64,000 bases of DNA, from positions 124,001-188,000 of the forward strand of contig NZ_CP107853.1 in NCBI RefSeq assembly GCF_036013525.1, given 5' to 3'. The stretch comes from Nonomuraea sp. NBC_00507 (lineage in GTDB: Bacteria > Actinomycetota > Actinomycetes > Streptosporangiales > Streptosporangiaceae). Under the pieces are notes generated by a model. It was not told the DNA's origin and searched no databases. It saw only the letters and a list, made by a program, of their open reading frames with translations. Positions within the stretch are counted from its first letter, which is position 1; each line of letters opens with the position of its first letter. The position numbers and the translations under genes were made by a program. This document shows positions 36,160-46,495 of the stretch, piece by piece.

Positions 36160-37569
36160 TCAAAACAATCCACGCTCCCACGGGCCCCAGATCGCGATGG
36201 ATCTGCCCTGTTTGGCCTGGACGTTGACGTACAGCGTGTGGCCGCCCGGCCCGAACGTGGAGCCCGCGAACTCGGCGCCCGGGTCGTCAGTGATCGGCTC
36301 AAGACGGCAGAAGTCGAAGATCTGCCCCGACCTGGTGAGCCCGCGCAGGTAGTTGGCACCCTCGCCGTCCTCGCACAACACCAGCGTGCCGCGTCTGCTG
36401 ACCGTCACGTTGTCGGGCAGGTCGAGCGCCGAGGAGCGCGGCGACTCGTAGACGAGCTTGAGCCGGCCGCTCCACGTCTCGTACCCCCACACCTGCCCCC
36501 GGCCCTTGCCGAACCCCGACGGCGGCGGGTCGGCGGGATCGGTGTCGCCGCCCTGCGTGGAGACGAAGTAGACCGTCCCCTGGTGGAAGACCGCGCCCTC
36601 CAGCCTGGAGAAGATCGCCGCCCCCTGGGCCCGCCCCTGGCGGCCGACGGCCTGCACGACCTCGTCGTTGGACGGCTTGCCGCGGAAGTCGGGGTCGGGG
36701 TCGTCGATGTCCACCCAGACGGTCGTGTACGCTGCTCCAGGCTCCTGCCCCAGCGACAGGTCCTTGCGCTTGGCTCCCTTGACGGCGAGCATCTGCAGCC
36801 GGCCGCCGTCGAGCAGCTTCCCGGCCAGGACCGGGTGCTTCGGCGGCAGATACCGGTAGAACCCGGAGGGAAAGCCGAAGTTGTCCTCGGTCAGGTAAAT
36901 CGCGCCCGTCGACGGGTCGAACGCCGCCGACTCGTGCGGGAAGCGCCCCGCCGACCTGATCGGCCTGGCCGTGGCCGCGCGACCGACCGGGACCTCGAAG
37001 ATGTAGCCGTGCTTCTCGGTCAGCCTGGCGTTGTCGCCGCCGGAGAAGTCGTCGGCCACGTCAGGGCCGTTGACCGTCTCCTCGCAGCTCACCCAGGCGC
37101 GCCACGCCATCGGACCGCCCGAGCAGTTCATCATCGTGCCGTTCAGCGAGGGCCCACTCTTGATCACCTCGCCGTAGCGAGTGACGCGCAGGGTCGAGGT
37201 GCCGCCGCCGGCCATCGGGTCGTAGGCCCTGTCCTTGTCGCCGAACGCGCCGACGGGCCCGTTGACCTCATGGTTGCGGATCAGGATCGTGCTGCCGCCG
37301 GGACCGGAGAAGGCCGCCATGCCGTCGTGCCGGCCCGGCACGGCCGACCCGTCGCTGAACTTCTCGCCCGCGGCGCTGAACGAGCGGTATTTGAACCCCT
37401 CGGGCAGGTGCAGCCGCACCTTGCCGTCCCGCAGGTCGCGTACGGGACGCAGCGGCCCGTACGCGCCGGGCGCCGCCTTGGCCCCGCCCTGCGCTCCCGC
37501 GCACGCGACGCCGGCAAAGGGACCGGCGATGCCGGCCACCACATGGGAGAGGAAGCGTCGACGATCCAC
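36160..37569 (-). CDS. PhoX-family secreted phosphatase-like protein
   Basis: A 469-residue protein from GTG 37569 (VDRRRFLSHVVAGIAGPFAG); a longer frame from GTG 37644 lacks a good ribosome-binding site. The twin-arginine-like RRRFL followed by a hydrophobic segment indicates Tat export. PhoX/DUF839 features are DGMAAFSGPGGSTILIRNHE, GGTSTLRVTRYGEV, CSGGPMAWRAWVSCEE, and IYLTEDNF. PhoX alkaline phosphatases use calcium and iron and release phosphate from organic esters. No pho-box was identified. Catalytic activity is assumed from family only. Confidence 0.85.
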   Translation of the reverse strand: MDRRRFLSHVVAGIAGPFAGVACAGAQGGAKAAPGAYGPLRPVRDLRDGKVRLHLPEGFKYRSFSAAGEKFSDGSAVPGRHDGMAAFSGPGGSTILIRNHEVNGPVGAFGDKDRAYDPMAGGGTSTLRVTRYGEVIKSGPSLNGTMMNCSGGPMAWRAWVSCEETVNGPDVADDFSGGDNARLTEKHGYIFEVPVGRAATARPIRSAGRFPHESAAFDPSTGAIYLTEDNFGFPSGFYRYLPPKHPVLAGKLLDGGRLQMLAVKGAKRKDLSLGQEPGAAYTTVWVDIDDPDPDFRGKPSNDEVVQAVGRQGRAQGAAIFSRLEGAVFHQGTVYFVSTQGGDTDPADPPPSGFGKGRGQVWGYETWSGRLKLVYESPRSSALDLPDNVTVSRRGTLVLCEDGEGANYLRGLTRSGQIFDFCRLEPITDDPGAEFAGSTFGPGGHTLYVNVQAKQGRSIAIWGPWERGLF

Positions 37570-37687
37570 AACCTGAGACGGTATCCCGTTCCCCGAACTG
37601 AATCTCGGTAATCCCACGTCTTTATCCACAGCTTGTGGACACACCCCGCCCGACGGCCGGTTTGCCGACGATCGCTACGCTGCCTAG

Positions 37688-38605
37688 GTGAATAACGGCT
37701 ACGTGGAACTGAGCAGGGAGCGGTGGAGCGAGCTCCGCAAGAACACGCCCTTGACTCTCACCGCAGGAGAGCTGGAAGAGCTGCGCGGCGTTGACGACCC
37801 CATCGATCTCAACGAAGTCACCGACATCTATCTCCCGCTGACCCGGCTGCTCAACCTGCACTTCACCGGATCCAAGCAACGCAGCAGCGTGCTGAGCGCG
37901 TTCCTCGGACATCCCGAGCAGCGTGTCCCCTACATCCTGGGCTTGGCGGGCAGCGTCGCGGTGGGCAAGTCGACGACGGCGCGACTGCTGCACACGCTGC
38001 TGGCCCGCTGGCCCGAGCACCCGCACGTGGAGCTGATCACCACCGACAGCTTCCTCTACCCGAACGCGGTGCTGGAGGCCAAGGGGATCATGCATCGCAA
38101 GGGCTTCCCGGAGAGCTACGACCGGCGGGCGCTGGTCAGGTTCGTGGCGGAGGTGAAGGCCGGCGCGGCGGAGATCCACGCCCCTGTGTACAGCCACCTC
38201 GAGTACGACATCGTCCCCGGCACCACCCAGATCGTGAAAAGTCCCGACATTCTGATCATCGAGGGCCTCAACGTCCTCCAGCCCGCCCCGCCCACCTCCC
38301 TCGCCGTCAACGACTACTTCGACTTCTCCATCTATGTCGACGCCAAGGTCGAGGACATCCGCACCTGGTACGTCGAACGTTTCCACAAGCTCCGCCGGAC
38401 GGCCTTCGAGGACCCGAAGTCGTACTTCCGGCACATCGCGGATATGTCCTACGACGAGGCCACCACCTTCGCGGTCAACGTCTGGCGCGACATCAACGAG
38501 CGCAACCTGGTCGAGAACATCGCCCCCACGAGGGGCCGCGCCGACCTCGTGCTGCAGAAGGGCGCCGACCACTCGGTCCGGAGGGTGCGGCTTCGCCGAA
38601 CCTGA
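37688..38605 (+). CDS. coaA: Pantothenate kinase type I
   Basis: First enzyme of CoA synthesis, phosphorylating pantothenate. The 305-residue protein starts at GTG 37688 and has [20 protein letters not shown] (Walker A), [37 protein letters not shown] and IIEGLNVLQ, all typical of the bacterial CoaA type. Divergent from the PhoX gene (118 bp). Confidence 0.97.
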   Translation: MNNGYVELSRERWSELRKNTPLTLTAGELEELRGVDDPIDLNEVTDIYLPLTRLLNLHFTGSKQRSSVLSAFLGHPEQRVPYILGLAGSVAVGKSTTARLLHTLLARWPEHPHVELITTDSFLYPNAVLEAKGIMHRKGFPESYDRRALVRFVAEVKAGAAEIHAPVYSHLEYDIVPGTTQIVKSPDILIIEGLNVLQPAPPTSLAVNDYFDFSIYVDAKVEDIRTWYVERFHKLRRTAFEDPKSYFRHIADMSYDEATTFAVNVWRDINERNLVENIAPTRGRADLVLQKGADHSVRRVRLRRT

Positions 38606-38662
38606 GCGCCTCGGATACGCGCATCAAAACGATGTCAACGTTCGATGGACAACAATGGGCGA

Positions 38663-39589
38663 GTGCTACATCTGCGACTGATCAGCCCGCCCGCCCGCAC
38701 CGATGAGGTGACGGCGGTGTTGGAGGACTGCCCCGGCGTCACCAACATCGTCGTCCTGCCCGGAGTCGCCCGCGAGCCGAAGGGCGACATGATCTTCTGC
38801 GACGCGGCCAGGGAGTCGGCGAACGAGGTGATCGGCCGGCTCAAGTGGCTGGAGAACGAGGGCTCCATCGCCATCGAGCGGGTCGATCTGTCGCTGTCGA
38901 AGGCCGCGGAGGAGGCCGTCGAGGAGGCGCCGGGCGAGCCCGACGACGCGGTGATCTGGGAGGAGCTGGCGCAACGCGTCTCCGCCGACTCCCGCATCAC
39001 GTGGGCGTACCTGGCCTTCCTCGCCGTCGCCACACAGATCGCCGGCATCGGCATCCTGCAGAACTCGCCCATTCTGATCGTCGGCGCGATGGTGCTCGGG
39101 CCGGAGTTCGGCGCGGTCGCGGCCATCTGCTTCGGCCTGCTGCAACGCCAGTGGGGCCTGATCACGACCTCGCTCAAGACACTGGCCGTGGGGTTCGCGT
39201 TGGCCATCGCGATCACCTTCGCCTGCGCGCTCGTGTCCACGTGGTTCGGCTGGATCGGCGACACCAACCTCGTCACGAACGCGGAGGTGCAGTTCATCGT
39301 CAAGCCCGACAAATGGTCGTTCATCGTGGCGCTGCTGGCCGGCGCGGCCGGTGTGCTGTCGATCACGGCAGGCAAGTCGTCGGCCCTGGTCGGCGTCTTC
39401 ATCTCGGTCACCACGGTGCCCGCGGCCGGCTATGTGGCCGTCGCCCTGGCGCTGGGCCACTGGCTGGAGGTCGGACCCTCGGTCGGGCAACTCGCGGTCA
39501 ACATCGCCGGAATGATCCTTTCGGGCACGGCGACGCTCGTGATCCAGCGCAGATTCTGGCCTCAAGTAGGACGACGTTCATCCCTATGA
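38663..39589 (+). CDS. DUF389 (TIGR00341-type) membrane protein
   Basis: A 308-residue integral membrane protein from GTG 38663 (VLHLRLISPPARTDEV); an in-frame ATG at 38645 adds six residues. The N-terminal 110 residues are cytosolic, and about six hydrophobic segments follow from ITWAYLAFLAVATQIAGIGI to LAVNIAGMILSGTATLVIQ. SPILIVGAMVLGPEFGAVAAI is the family signature. Function unknown in bacteria. It is 40 bp upstream of the ABC operon on the same strand, but no overlap is seen. Confidence 0.85.
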   Translation: MLHLRLISPPARTDEVTAVLEDCPGVTNIVVLPGVAREPKGDMIFCDAARESANEVIGRLKWLENEGSIAIERVDLSLSKAAEEAVEEAPGEPDDAVIWEELAQRVSADSRITWAYLAFLAVATQIAGIGILQNSPILIVGAMVLGPEFGAVAAICFGLLQRQWGLITTSLKTLAVGFALAIAITFACALVSTWFGWIGDTNLVTNAEVQFIVKPDKWSFIVALLAGAAGVLSITAGKSSALVGVFISVTTVPAAGYVAVALALGHWLEVGPSVGQLAVNIAGMILSGTATLVIQRRFWPQVGRRSSL

Positions 39590-39629
39590 CCGAGGCCACG
39601 GCCCTGATCGCCCAGGTAGGGTCCGGCAC

Positions 39630-40530
<901 letters not shown>

Positions 40531-40538
<8 letters not shown>

Positions 40539-41388
40539 GATTTACGACATCGGCTACCGGCACTACGACGGTCCCCGGTTGGGGCGGGGCTACTCGACCA
40601 GGTCGCTGGCCGTGCACAGCCTGCGTGGCGTCTTCGGGCTGGGCCGCCCGGCCCGCAGCAAGATCATTCCGTTCGCCCTGTTCACCATCATGCTGCTGCC
40701 TGCCGTGGTGAACATCGCCATGATGGCCATGCTCCAGCAGCGCGGCATCCCCTACAGCGGATTCGCGGTCGCCATGCAGCCCGTGGTGGCGATCTTCCTG
40801 GCCTCGCAGGCCCCCACCGTCGTCGCCCCCGACCTGCGCTTCCGCGTCCTGCCGCTCTACCTGTCGCGTCCGGTCTCGATCACCGAGTACGTCGCCGCCA
40901 AGGTCGCCGCAATGACCGTGGCGCTGTTCCTGCTGGTCGCGGTGCCCCTCACTCTGATCTACGTGGGCGAGCTGGTCGTGGACATGCCCGGCCCGCCAGC
41001 CACAGGCGAGTACGCCGGCGCCCTGGTCATGGCCGTGGTGCTGGCGCTGCTGCTGTCGGTGATCGGGTTGGCGCTGGCCTCGTTCACGCCGAGGCGCGGA
41101 CTCGGCGTGGCCTCGGTGATCGTCGTCTACCTGCTGTCGTCGGCGGCGGTCCCGATGGTCTACGGCATCTTGGCCGAGTCCGGCAACGAGGAGGGCGCCG
41201 CCTGGGCGTGGTTGCTGAACCCGTTCTGGCTGGTCGACTCTGTACAGTCCTGGTTGTTCGGCACCCCGTCGCACGCCCTCGAGGGCACCTATCCCAGCGG
41301 CCCTGCCCCTGCGGCCATCCTCGTGGTGCTGCTCGGCCTCGGCCTGGCCGCCCTCGCGCTGCGTTACAGGAAGGCGGCCTCGCGATGA
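40531..41388 (+). CDS. ABC-2 type transporter permease 1
   Basis: A 285-residue permease starting at GTG 40531. It has about six hydrophobic spans, from IIPFALFTIMLLPAVVNIAM to AAILVVLLGLGLAALALRYR. The N-terminal region IYDIGYRHYDGPRLGRGYST is a cytosolic lead found in some ABC-2 permeases. SRPVSITEYVAAK is the coupling helix region. It overlaps the second ATPase gene by ATGA. Pairs with one of the two ATPases; the exact pairing is not shown. Confidence 0.85.
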
Positions 41389-42299
41389 AGATCGAGCTCT
41401 CGCAGGTGTCCCGCTGGTACGGCAACGTGGTGGCGGTCAACGACGTGACGATGACGATCGGCCCGGGCGTGACGGGCCTGCTCGGCCCGAACGGCGCGGG
41501 CAAGTCGACGCTCCTGCACATGATGGCCGGCTTCCTGTCGCCGTCTGGCGGCACGGTGACGCTGGACGGCAGCAAGGTCTGGAAGAACCACCACATCTAC
41601 CGAAATATCGGCCTAGTCCCGGAACGGGAAGGTGTGTATGGCTTCCTGACCGGCTGGCAGTTCGTGCTCTCGGCCGCCCGCCTGCACGGGCTGCCCGACC
41701 CGGTCGAGGCCGCCCGCAAGGCGCTGGCCACGGTCGAGATGGAGGAGCCGAAGGACCGCCGCGTCGAGACGTACTCGAAGGGCATGCGCCAGCGCGTCAA
41801 GGTGGCCGCGGCGCTGGTCCACGACCCGCCGGCGCTCCTGCTCGACGAGCCGTTCAACGGTATGGACCCGCGCCAGCGCCTCCACCTGATGGACCTGATC
41901 CGCGCGATGGGCACGGCCGGCAAGACCATCCTGTTCAGCTCCCACATCCTGGAGGAGGTCGAACGGGTCGCCCAGCACATCGAGGTCCTGGTGGCGGGGC
42001 GGCACGCGGCGTCGGGCAACTTCCGCGAGATCAGGCGGCTGATGACCGACCGGCCCCACCTGTTCATGATCCGTTCGAGCGACGACAGGAGACTCGCCGC
42101 CGCCCTCATCCGCGACCACTCGGCCGGAGGCATCACCCTCCGCCCCGACGGCTTGGAGGTCCAGGCGACCGAGTTCCGCCGCTTCGCCCGCCTCCTGCCC
42201 AAGCTGGCCCAGGCGGAAGGCGTACGCCTGCACCAGGTCTCCCCAGCCGACGAGGACCTGGAAAGCGTCTTCTCCTACCTGATCAACCGGAGCACCTGA
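41385..42299 (+). CDS. ABC transporter ATP-binding protein (exporter type) 2
   Basis: A 304-residue ATPase from ATG 41385. Walker A LLGPNGAGKSTLLHMMAGF (K40), signature ETYSKGMRQRVKVAAALVHD, Walker B LLLDEPFNGMDP and switch FSSHILEEVER are present. It is a paralogue of the upstream ATPase, and the alternation of two ATPases and two permeases suggests a hetero-complex or two related exporters. Its stop is immediately followed by the next start (TGAATG). Confidence 0.93.
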   Translation: MKIELSQVSRWYGNVVAVNDVTMTIGPGVTGLLGPNGAGKSTLLHMMAGFLSPSGGTVTLDGSKVWKNHHIYRNIGLVPEREGVYGFLTGWQFVLSAARLHGLPDPVEAARKALATVEMEEPKDRRVETYSKGMRQRVKVAAALVHDPPALLLDEPFNGMDPRQRLHLMDLIRAMGTAGKTILFSSHILEEVERVAQHIEVLVAGRHAASGNFREIRRLMTDRPHLFMIRSSDDRRLAAALIRDHSAGGITLRPDGLEVQATEFRRFARLLPKLAQAEGVRLHQVSPADEDLESVFSYLINRST

Positions 42300-43013
42300 A
42301 TGAACACAGTGGTTGCGGGGATTACGTACCGCGCCTTGCTGGGCCGCCGCCGGATCATCCTGCTGCTCCTGCTGCCCCTGGCCCTCGTCAGCATGGCCGT
42401 GTTGTTCCGCCTGCTCGGCGAGGGCGACCAGGACACGGCCGTCGTGCTGTCGAAATTCGCCATCGGCACCGTGCTGCCGCTGCTCGGCGTGATCGCGGGC
42501 ACCGGCGTCATCGCCCCGGAGATCGACGACGGCACCATCATCCACCTGATGTCCAAGCCGATCTCTCGCCCGCTGATCGTCCAGACGAAGTTCCTGGTGG
42601 CGGCCTCGGTGCTGGTCTTGTTCGGCGCCGTGCCGACGTACTTCGCGGCCTGGCTCCTGGTCAGCAACGAGGACGGCATCGCCGCTGGCTTCGCGCTGGG
42701 CGCCCTGGTGGCCGGCATCGCCTACGCCGCCGTCTTCCTGCTGCTGGGCATCGTCACCCGGCACGCGGTCACGATCGGCGTCATCTACGCCTTGGTGTGG
42801 GAGACCGTGGTGGGCAATGTCATCACGGGGGCGCGGAAGTTCTCGATTCAGCACTGGGGCACGACGATCGCCGACCAGATCTCGGCCTCGCCGTTCTTCC
42901 GGGCCGACGTCACGCTGAGCTTCGCCGTCCCGGCCCTGATCATCGTGACGGTCGGCGGCGTCTTCTGGGCAGGCCAGCGCCTGCGGGCCTTCTCACTCAC
43001 GGGCGACGAATAG
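42300..43013 (+). CDS. ABC-2 type transporter permease 2
   Basis: A 237-residue membrane protein with about six hydrophobic segments, starting right after the second ATPase. It contains RRRIILLLLLPLALVSMAVL, VIAPEIDDGTIIHLMSKPIS (cytosolic coupling helix) and a last span PALIIVTVGGVFWAGQRL. It ends 4 bp before a strong hairpin and completes the exporter operon. Confidence 0.85.
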   Translation: MNTVVAGITYRALLGRRRIILLLLLPLALVSMAVLFRLLGEGDQDTAVVLSKFAIGTVLPLLGVIAGTGVIAPEIDDGTIIHLMSKPISRPLIVQTKFLVAASVLVLFGAVPTYFAAWLLVSNEDGIAAGFALGALVAGIAYAAVFLLLGIVTRHAVTIGVIYALVWETVVGNVITGARKFSIQHWGTTIADQISASPFFRADVTLSFAVPALIIVTVGGVFWAGQRLRAFSLTGDE

Positions 43014-43016
43014 AAA

Positions 43017-43053
43017 GATCGGGTACGGCACGTCAAACGTGCCGTACCCGATC
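43017..43053. terminator. Bidirectional terminator between ABC operon and glmM
   Basis: A perfect 17-bp stem: 43017-43033 (GATCGGGTACGGCACGT) pairs with 43037-43053, loop CAA. It begins 4 bp after the permease stop and overlaps the first bases of the convergent glmM stop codon, so both transcripts likely end here. Confidence 0.88.
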
Positions 43054-44401
43054 AGGAAGCGCAGGCCTTGCGGACCACGTCCGCGAGGTGGCCCGCCACC
43101 TGCGTGGCGTGCTCCTCCGACGCGGCCTCGACCATGACGCGGATCATGGGCTCGGTGCCGCTCGGCCGGATCAGGACCCGGCCTGTCTCACCCAGCTCCG
43201 CCTCGGCCAGAGCAACCGCTTCGGCGAGCTCGGGCACGGAGGCCTTGCCCTTGTCCACGTCCTTGACGTTGATCAGGATCTGTGGCAGCGGCGTCATCAC
43301 CGAGGCCAGTTCCTTCAGCGGCACCCCTGACTTGGCCACCACGCCCAGCAGGTGGAGCGAGGTGAGCAGGCCGTCGCCGGTGGTGGCGTGGTCCAGCATG
43401 ATGACGTGGCCCGACTGCTCGCCGCCCAGGTTGTAGCCGTCGGACTTCATGCGTTCGAGCACGTAGCGGTCGCCCACCGCGGTCTCCACCACGGTGATGC
43501 CCGCCTCGCGCATCGCCAGCTTGAAGCCCAGGTTGGACATGACGGTCGCGACCACGGTGTCCTTGGCCAGTAACCCTTCGCCGTGCATGGCGGCGGCGAG
43601 AATGGCCATGATGTGGTCGCCGTCGATGATCGCGCCCGTGTGGTCGACCGCCAGGCAGCGGTCGGCGTCGCCGTCGTAGGCCACGCCCAGGTCCGCCCCG
43701 CGCGAGATGACCACCTGCTGGAGCTTGTCCAGGTGAGTGGAGCCGTGGCTTGCGTTGATGTTGAGGCCGTCCGGCCGGGCGCCGATGGCCTCGACCCTGG
43801 CGCCCGCGCGGACCAGCGCCTCGGGAGCCACCATGTGAGCGGCCCCGTGAGCACAGTCGATCACGACGTTGAGGCCGTCGAGTGCGGCGCTCATCGTGGT
43901 CAGCACGTGCGAGATGTAGCGGTCGGCCTCGCCGTACGCGTCCCGCACCCGGCCCACGCCGGAGCCGATCGGGAAGCTCCACTCCTCGCCGAGCCTGCGC
44001 TCGATCTCGTCCTCGACCGCGTCGGACAGCTTGAAGCCGCCACGGGCCAGGAACTTGATGCCGTTGTCCGGCGCCGGGTTGTGCGACGCCGACAACATGA
44101 CGCCGAGGTCGGCGCCGAGCGCGGCCGTGAGGTGGGCGACGGCCGGGGTGGGCAGCACGCCGAGGCGCAGCACATCCACTCCGGACGCCGCAAGGCCGGC
44201 GACCACGGCGGCCTCGAGAAACTCTCCCGAGGCACGCGGGTCCCGGCCTACGACCGCCACCGGACGGCGTCCGGTGGCGGCGAACGCGCCTGCATCGCCG
44301 AGGACGTGGGCCGCTGCCACGGACAGGTCCATGGCGAGCTCGGCCGTGAGGTCGCGGCCTGCGACCCCGCGTACCCCGTCGGTGCCGAAAAGGCGCGCCA
44401 A
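43052..44401 (-). CDS. glmM: Phosphoglucosamine mutase
   Basis: Converts glucosamine-6-phosphate to glucosamine-1-phosphate for UDP-GlcNAc. The 449-residue protein begins at TTG 44401 (read as [15 protein letters not shown]), has the phospho-Ser loop [16 protein letters not shown] (S106), the metal loop [21 protein letters not shown] and [15 protein letters not shown]. The TTG start is supported by the conserved N-terminus. It follows rpsI by 2 bp in the rplM-rpsI-glmM operon. Confidence 0.96.
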   Translation of the reverse strand: MARLFGTDGVRGVAGRDLTAELAMDLSVAAAHVLGDAGAFAATGRRPVAVVGRDPRASGEFLEAAVVAGLAASGVDVLRLGVLPTPAVAHLTAALGADLGVMLSASHNPAPDNGIKFLARGGFKLSDAVEDEIERRLGEEWSFPIGSGVGRVRDAYGEADRYISHVLTTMSAALDGLNVVIDCAHGAAHMVAPEALVRAGARVEAIGARPDGLNINASHGSTHLDKLQQVVISRGADLGVAYDGDADRCLAVDHTGAIIDGDHIMAILAAAMHGEGLLAKDTVVATVMSNLGFKLAMREAGITVVETAVGDRYVLERMKSDGYNLGGEQSGHVIMLDHATTGDGLLTSLHLLGVVAKSGVPLKELASVMTPLPQILINVKDVDKGKASVPELAEAVALAEAELGETGRVLIRPSGTEPMIRVMVEAASEEHATQVAGHLADVVRKACAS

Positions 44402-44403
44402 CG

Positions 44404-44925
44404 TTAGCGCTTGCTGTACTGCGGAGCCTTACGGGCCTTCTTGAGGCCGTACTTCTTCCGTTCCGTGGCGCGGGCGTCACGGGTGAGGAAGCCGGCCTTC
44501 TTCAGCGGCGGGCGGTTGACTTCGACGTCCAGGATCGCCAGGGCGCGGGACAGGCCCATGCGCAGCGCGCCGGCCTGGCCGGTCACGCCGCCGCCGTCGA
44601 TGCGCGCGATGATGTCGAACGCCTCCTCGGCGCCGAGCACCACGAAGGGCTCGTTGACGATCTGCTGGTGGACCTTGTTCGGGAAGTAAGCGTCCAGCGA
44701 ACGACCGTTGATCGTCCACTTGCCGGTGCCGGGGACGATGCGCACGCGGGCGATCGCCTCCTTGCGGCGGCCGGTGCCGTACGAGTTGCCCGTCGTGACG
44801 GGCTTACGCACGGGCGCCTCGGCGCTGGCGGCGGACTCAGTGGTGTACTCGGACGGGAAGTCCTCGCTGGAGATGTCCTCCAGCTCGGCCTCGACGGCCG
44901 TCTCGACACCGGTGGGCTCAGCCAC
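44404..44925 (-). CDS. rpsI: 30S ribosomal protein S9
   Basis: The 173-residue protein has an acidic N-terminal extension of about 45 residues ([20 protein letters not shown]), then the S9 core [31 protein letters not shown], and the invariant C-terminus [12 protein letters not shown] that reaches the ribosomal P site. The extension is longer than in E. coli but occurs in actinobacteria. GTG start at 44925. Between rplM and glmM. Confidence 0.97.
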   Translation of the reverse strand: MAEPTGVETAVEAELEDISSEDFPSEYTTESAASAEAPVRKPVTTGNSYGTGRRKEAIARVRIVPGTGKWTINGRSLDAYFPNKVHQQIVNEPFVVLGAEEAFDIIARIDGGGVTGQAGALRMGLSRALAILDVEVNRPPLKKAGFLTRDARATERKKYGLKKARKAPQYSKR

Positions 44926-44951
44926 GGTTCTCCTCTAACTCTTTCGAACTA

Positions 44952-45395
44952 CTACTGGGCGATCTGGGTGATCTGGAACGGCACCGGCTGCTGGGCCTGG
45001 TGCGGGTGCTCGGAACCCGCGTAGACCTTGAGCTTCTTGATCATCTTCCGGCCGAGGGAGTTCTTGGGCAACATGCCCTTGACGGCCTTCTCGACGGCCT
45101 TGTCCGGCCGCTTCTCCATGAGCTCGCCGTACGAGACGGAACGCAGACCGCCCGGGTAGCCCGAGTGGCGGTAAGCCTTCTTCTGCTCAAGCTTGTTGCC
45201 GCTCAGCGCGATCTTGTCCGCGTTGATGACGATGACGAAGTCACCGGTGTCGACGTGGTTGGCAAAGATCGGCTTGTGCTTGCCGCGGAGCAGGGTCGCG
45301 ACGTGGCTGGCCAGCCGGCCCAGCACGACATCGGTCGCGTCGATGACGTACCACTGACGCTGGACGTCGGCGGGCTTCGGTGAGAACGTGCGCAC
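44952..45395 (-). CDS. rplM: 50S ribosomal protein L13
   Basis: A 147-residue protein from GTG 45395, preceded by AAGAAGG with 8 nt spacing; a frame extending further upstream is not conserved. L13 motifs are [50 protein letters not shown] and [20 protein letters not shown]. First gene of the rplM-rpsI-glmM operon with a likely promoter near 45567-45596. Confidence 0.97.
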   Translation of the reverse strand: MRTFSPKPADVQRQWYVIDATDVVLGRLASHVATLLRGKHKPIFANHVDTGDFVIVINADKIALSGNKLEQKKAYRHSGYPGGLRSVSYGELMEKRPDKAVEKAVKGMLPKNSLGRKMIKKLKVYAGSEHPHQAQQPVPFQITQIAQ

Positions 45396-45703
45396 GGTCG
45401 TAGCCTTCTTTATGCTCGCGTCTTCGGCGCTGTCGGATGCGACAGCTACATTGGTCGGTCGGTGCGGGCACACGGCAGCCCGGACCTTCCGTCTCCTCGC
45501 TACGGGAGATGACGCCGGACGCGCCGCGCATTGGTCACGCTGGACCTATGCACACAACGAACGATTAGGCTACCCGCCCACAGGCGTGCTGGTCAAAAGA
45601 CCGGTAACCTCGCACGAGTCTACCCGACCGCAGAACGGTTCGATTTCGTTTCCCTGGAACCCCTTCTTTCCCAGGACCCGACATCTCTATCGTTGTCAGC
45701 GGT
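45396..45703. other. 308-bp divergent region upstream of rplM, with leader hairpin
   Basis: No coding sequence is supported here. On the rplM side there is a small perfect hairpin GCTGTCG-GATG-CGACAGC at 45429-45446, about 34 nt before the GTG, and the probable promoter at 45567-45596, giving a 5' leader of about 165 nt. L13 autoregulates through its leader in some bacteria; a similar role here is conjecture. The right side is the upstream region of the CAP-domain gene. Confidence 0.5.
45567..45596 (-). promoter_or_regulatory. Probable rplM-rpsI-glmM promoter
   Basis: On the minus strand TTGACC (45591-45596) is followed after 18 nt by TAGCCT (45567-45572). This matches the housekeeping actinobacterial pattern well. 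Confidence 0.6.
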
Positions 45704-46471
45704 ATGCGGCAGAACTCTCACACCCGGCCAACCCAGCGGGGCGCTCGGCGCCGGAGTCATCTGGGTGTGTTGACCTGCCTCATGGCGGCGGTCTTGTTCA
45801 CCGGCGTGCTGATCGGTCGGCTGACCGACGACACTGAGCCGAACCCGCACATCTACCTCAACGGGACCGCCCCGCCCGCCGCCGCCACGGCCAATCCCGC
45901 GCCGACGACGGCGAAGAAGGCGCTGCAGCAGCTGGAGAGCGTGCCTCGAGAGGTCACGACCACGAAGGTCCCGCGTGGCGCGGGCACCCCGAAGCCCACC
46001 GGCAGGACGTCCGACGGCCAGATCCCCGGCTACGACTCCCAGGACGACCCCACCCAGACGTTCACCGGTGAGCAGCCGTCCGTCGCGGTGATCCCCGGCA
46101 TGGCGTCCAAGGTCGTGTCCCTCACCAACAGTGCCAGGGCCCAGCACGGCTGCGGGCCGCTCAGGGTCGACCAAGGGCTCATGCGCTCGGCGCGTACGCA
46201 CTCGCTGGAGATGGCCAGGATGGGGCAGCTCACGCACAACTCCCCCGACGGCGCCTCCCCGTGGGACCGCATGGAGCGCGCCGGATACCGCTACGGCGCC
46301 GCGGAAAACATCGGCGCCGGATACAGCAGCCCCAACGAGGCGGTGCAAGGGTGGCTCGCCAGCCCCGACCACCGCAAGAACCTCCTGAACTGCCGGTTGA
46401 AGGCCATCGGCGTCGGCGTCGCCTCCGGCCCGAACGGCCCATGGTGGACTCAGGACTTCGGAACCCAATGA
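45704..46471 (+). CDS. Secreted CAP-domain (SCP/PR-1) protein
   Basis: A 255-residue exported protein. Residues 20-40 (LGVLTCLMAAVLFTGVLIGRL) form a signal anchor. A Pro/Thr linker precedes a CAP domain at about 130-255 with LTNSARAQHGCGPLRVD, LTHNSPDGASPWDRMER, AENIGAGY, WLASPDHRKNLLN and WTQDFG. These are the four classical CAP motifs, including the two histidines and the Glu. Function in bacteria is not well known; lipid binding or peptidase-like roles are proposed. It is divergent from rplM and followed by two other membrane proteins on the same strand. Confidence 0.88.
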   Translation: MRQNSHTRPTQRGARRRSHLGVLTCLMAAVLFTGVLIGRLTDDTEPNPHIYLNGTAPPAAATANPAPTTAKKALQQLESVPREVTTTKVPRGAGTPKPTGRTSDGQIPGYDSQDDPTQTFTGEQPSVAVIPGMASKVVSLTNSARAQHGCGPLRVDQGLMRSARTHSLEMARMGQLTHNSPDGASPWDRMERAGYRYGAAENIGAGYSSPNEAVQGWLASPDHRKNLLNCRLKAIGVGVASGPNGPWWTQDFGTQ

Positions 46472-46495
46472 CGCTCATCACGGTAATGTCGCCGC

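Noticed and set aside
32940..36227. Very long open frame of more than 1000 codons on the plus strand opposite alr, nnr and acpS
   Set aside because: It is a GC-skew shadow: the translation is rich in Arg, Gly, His and Pro without domain motifs, and the minus strand carries three clear enzymes.
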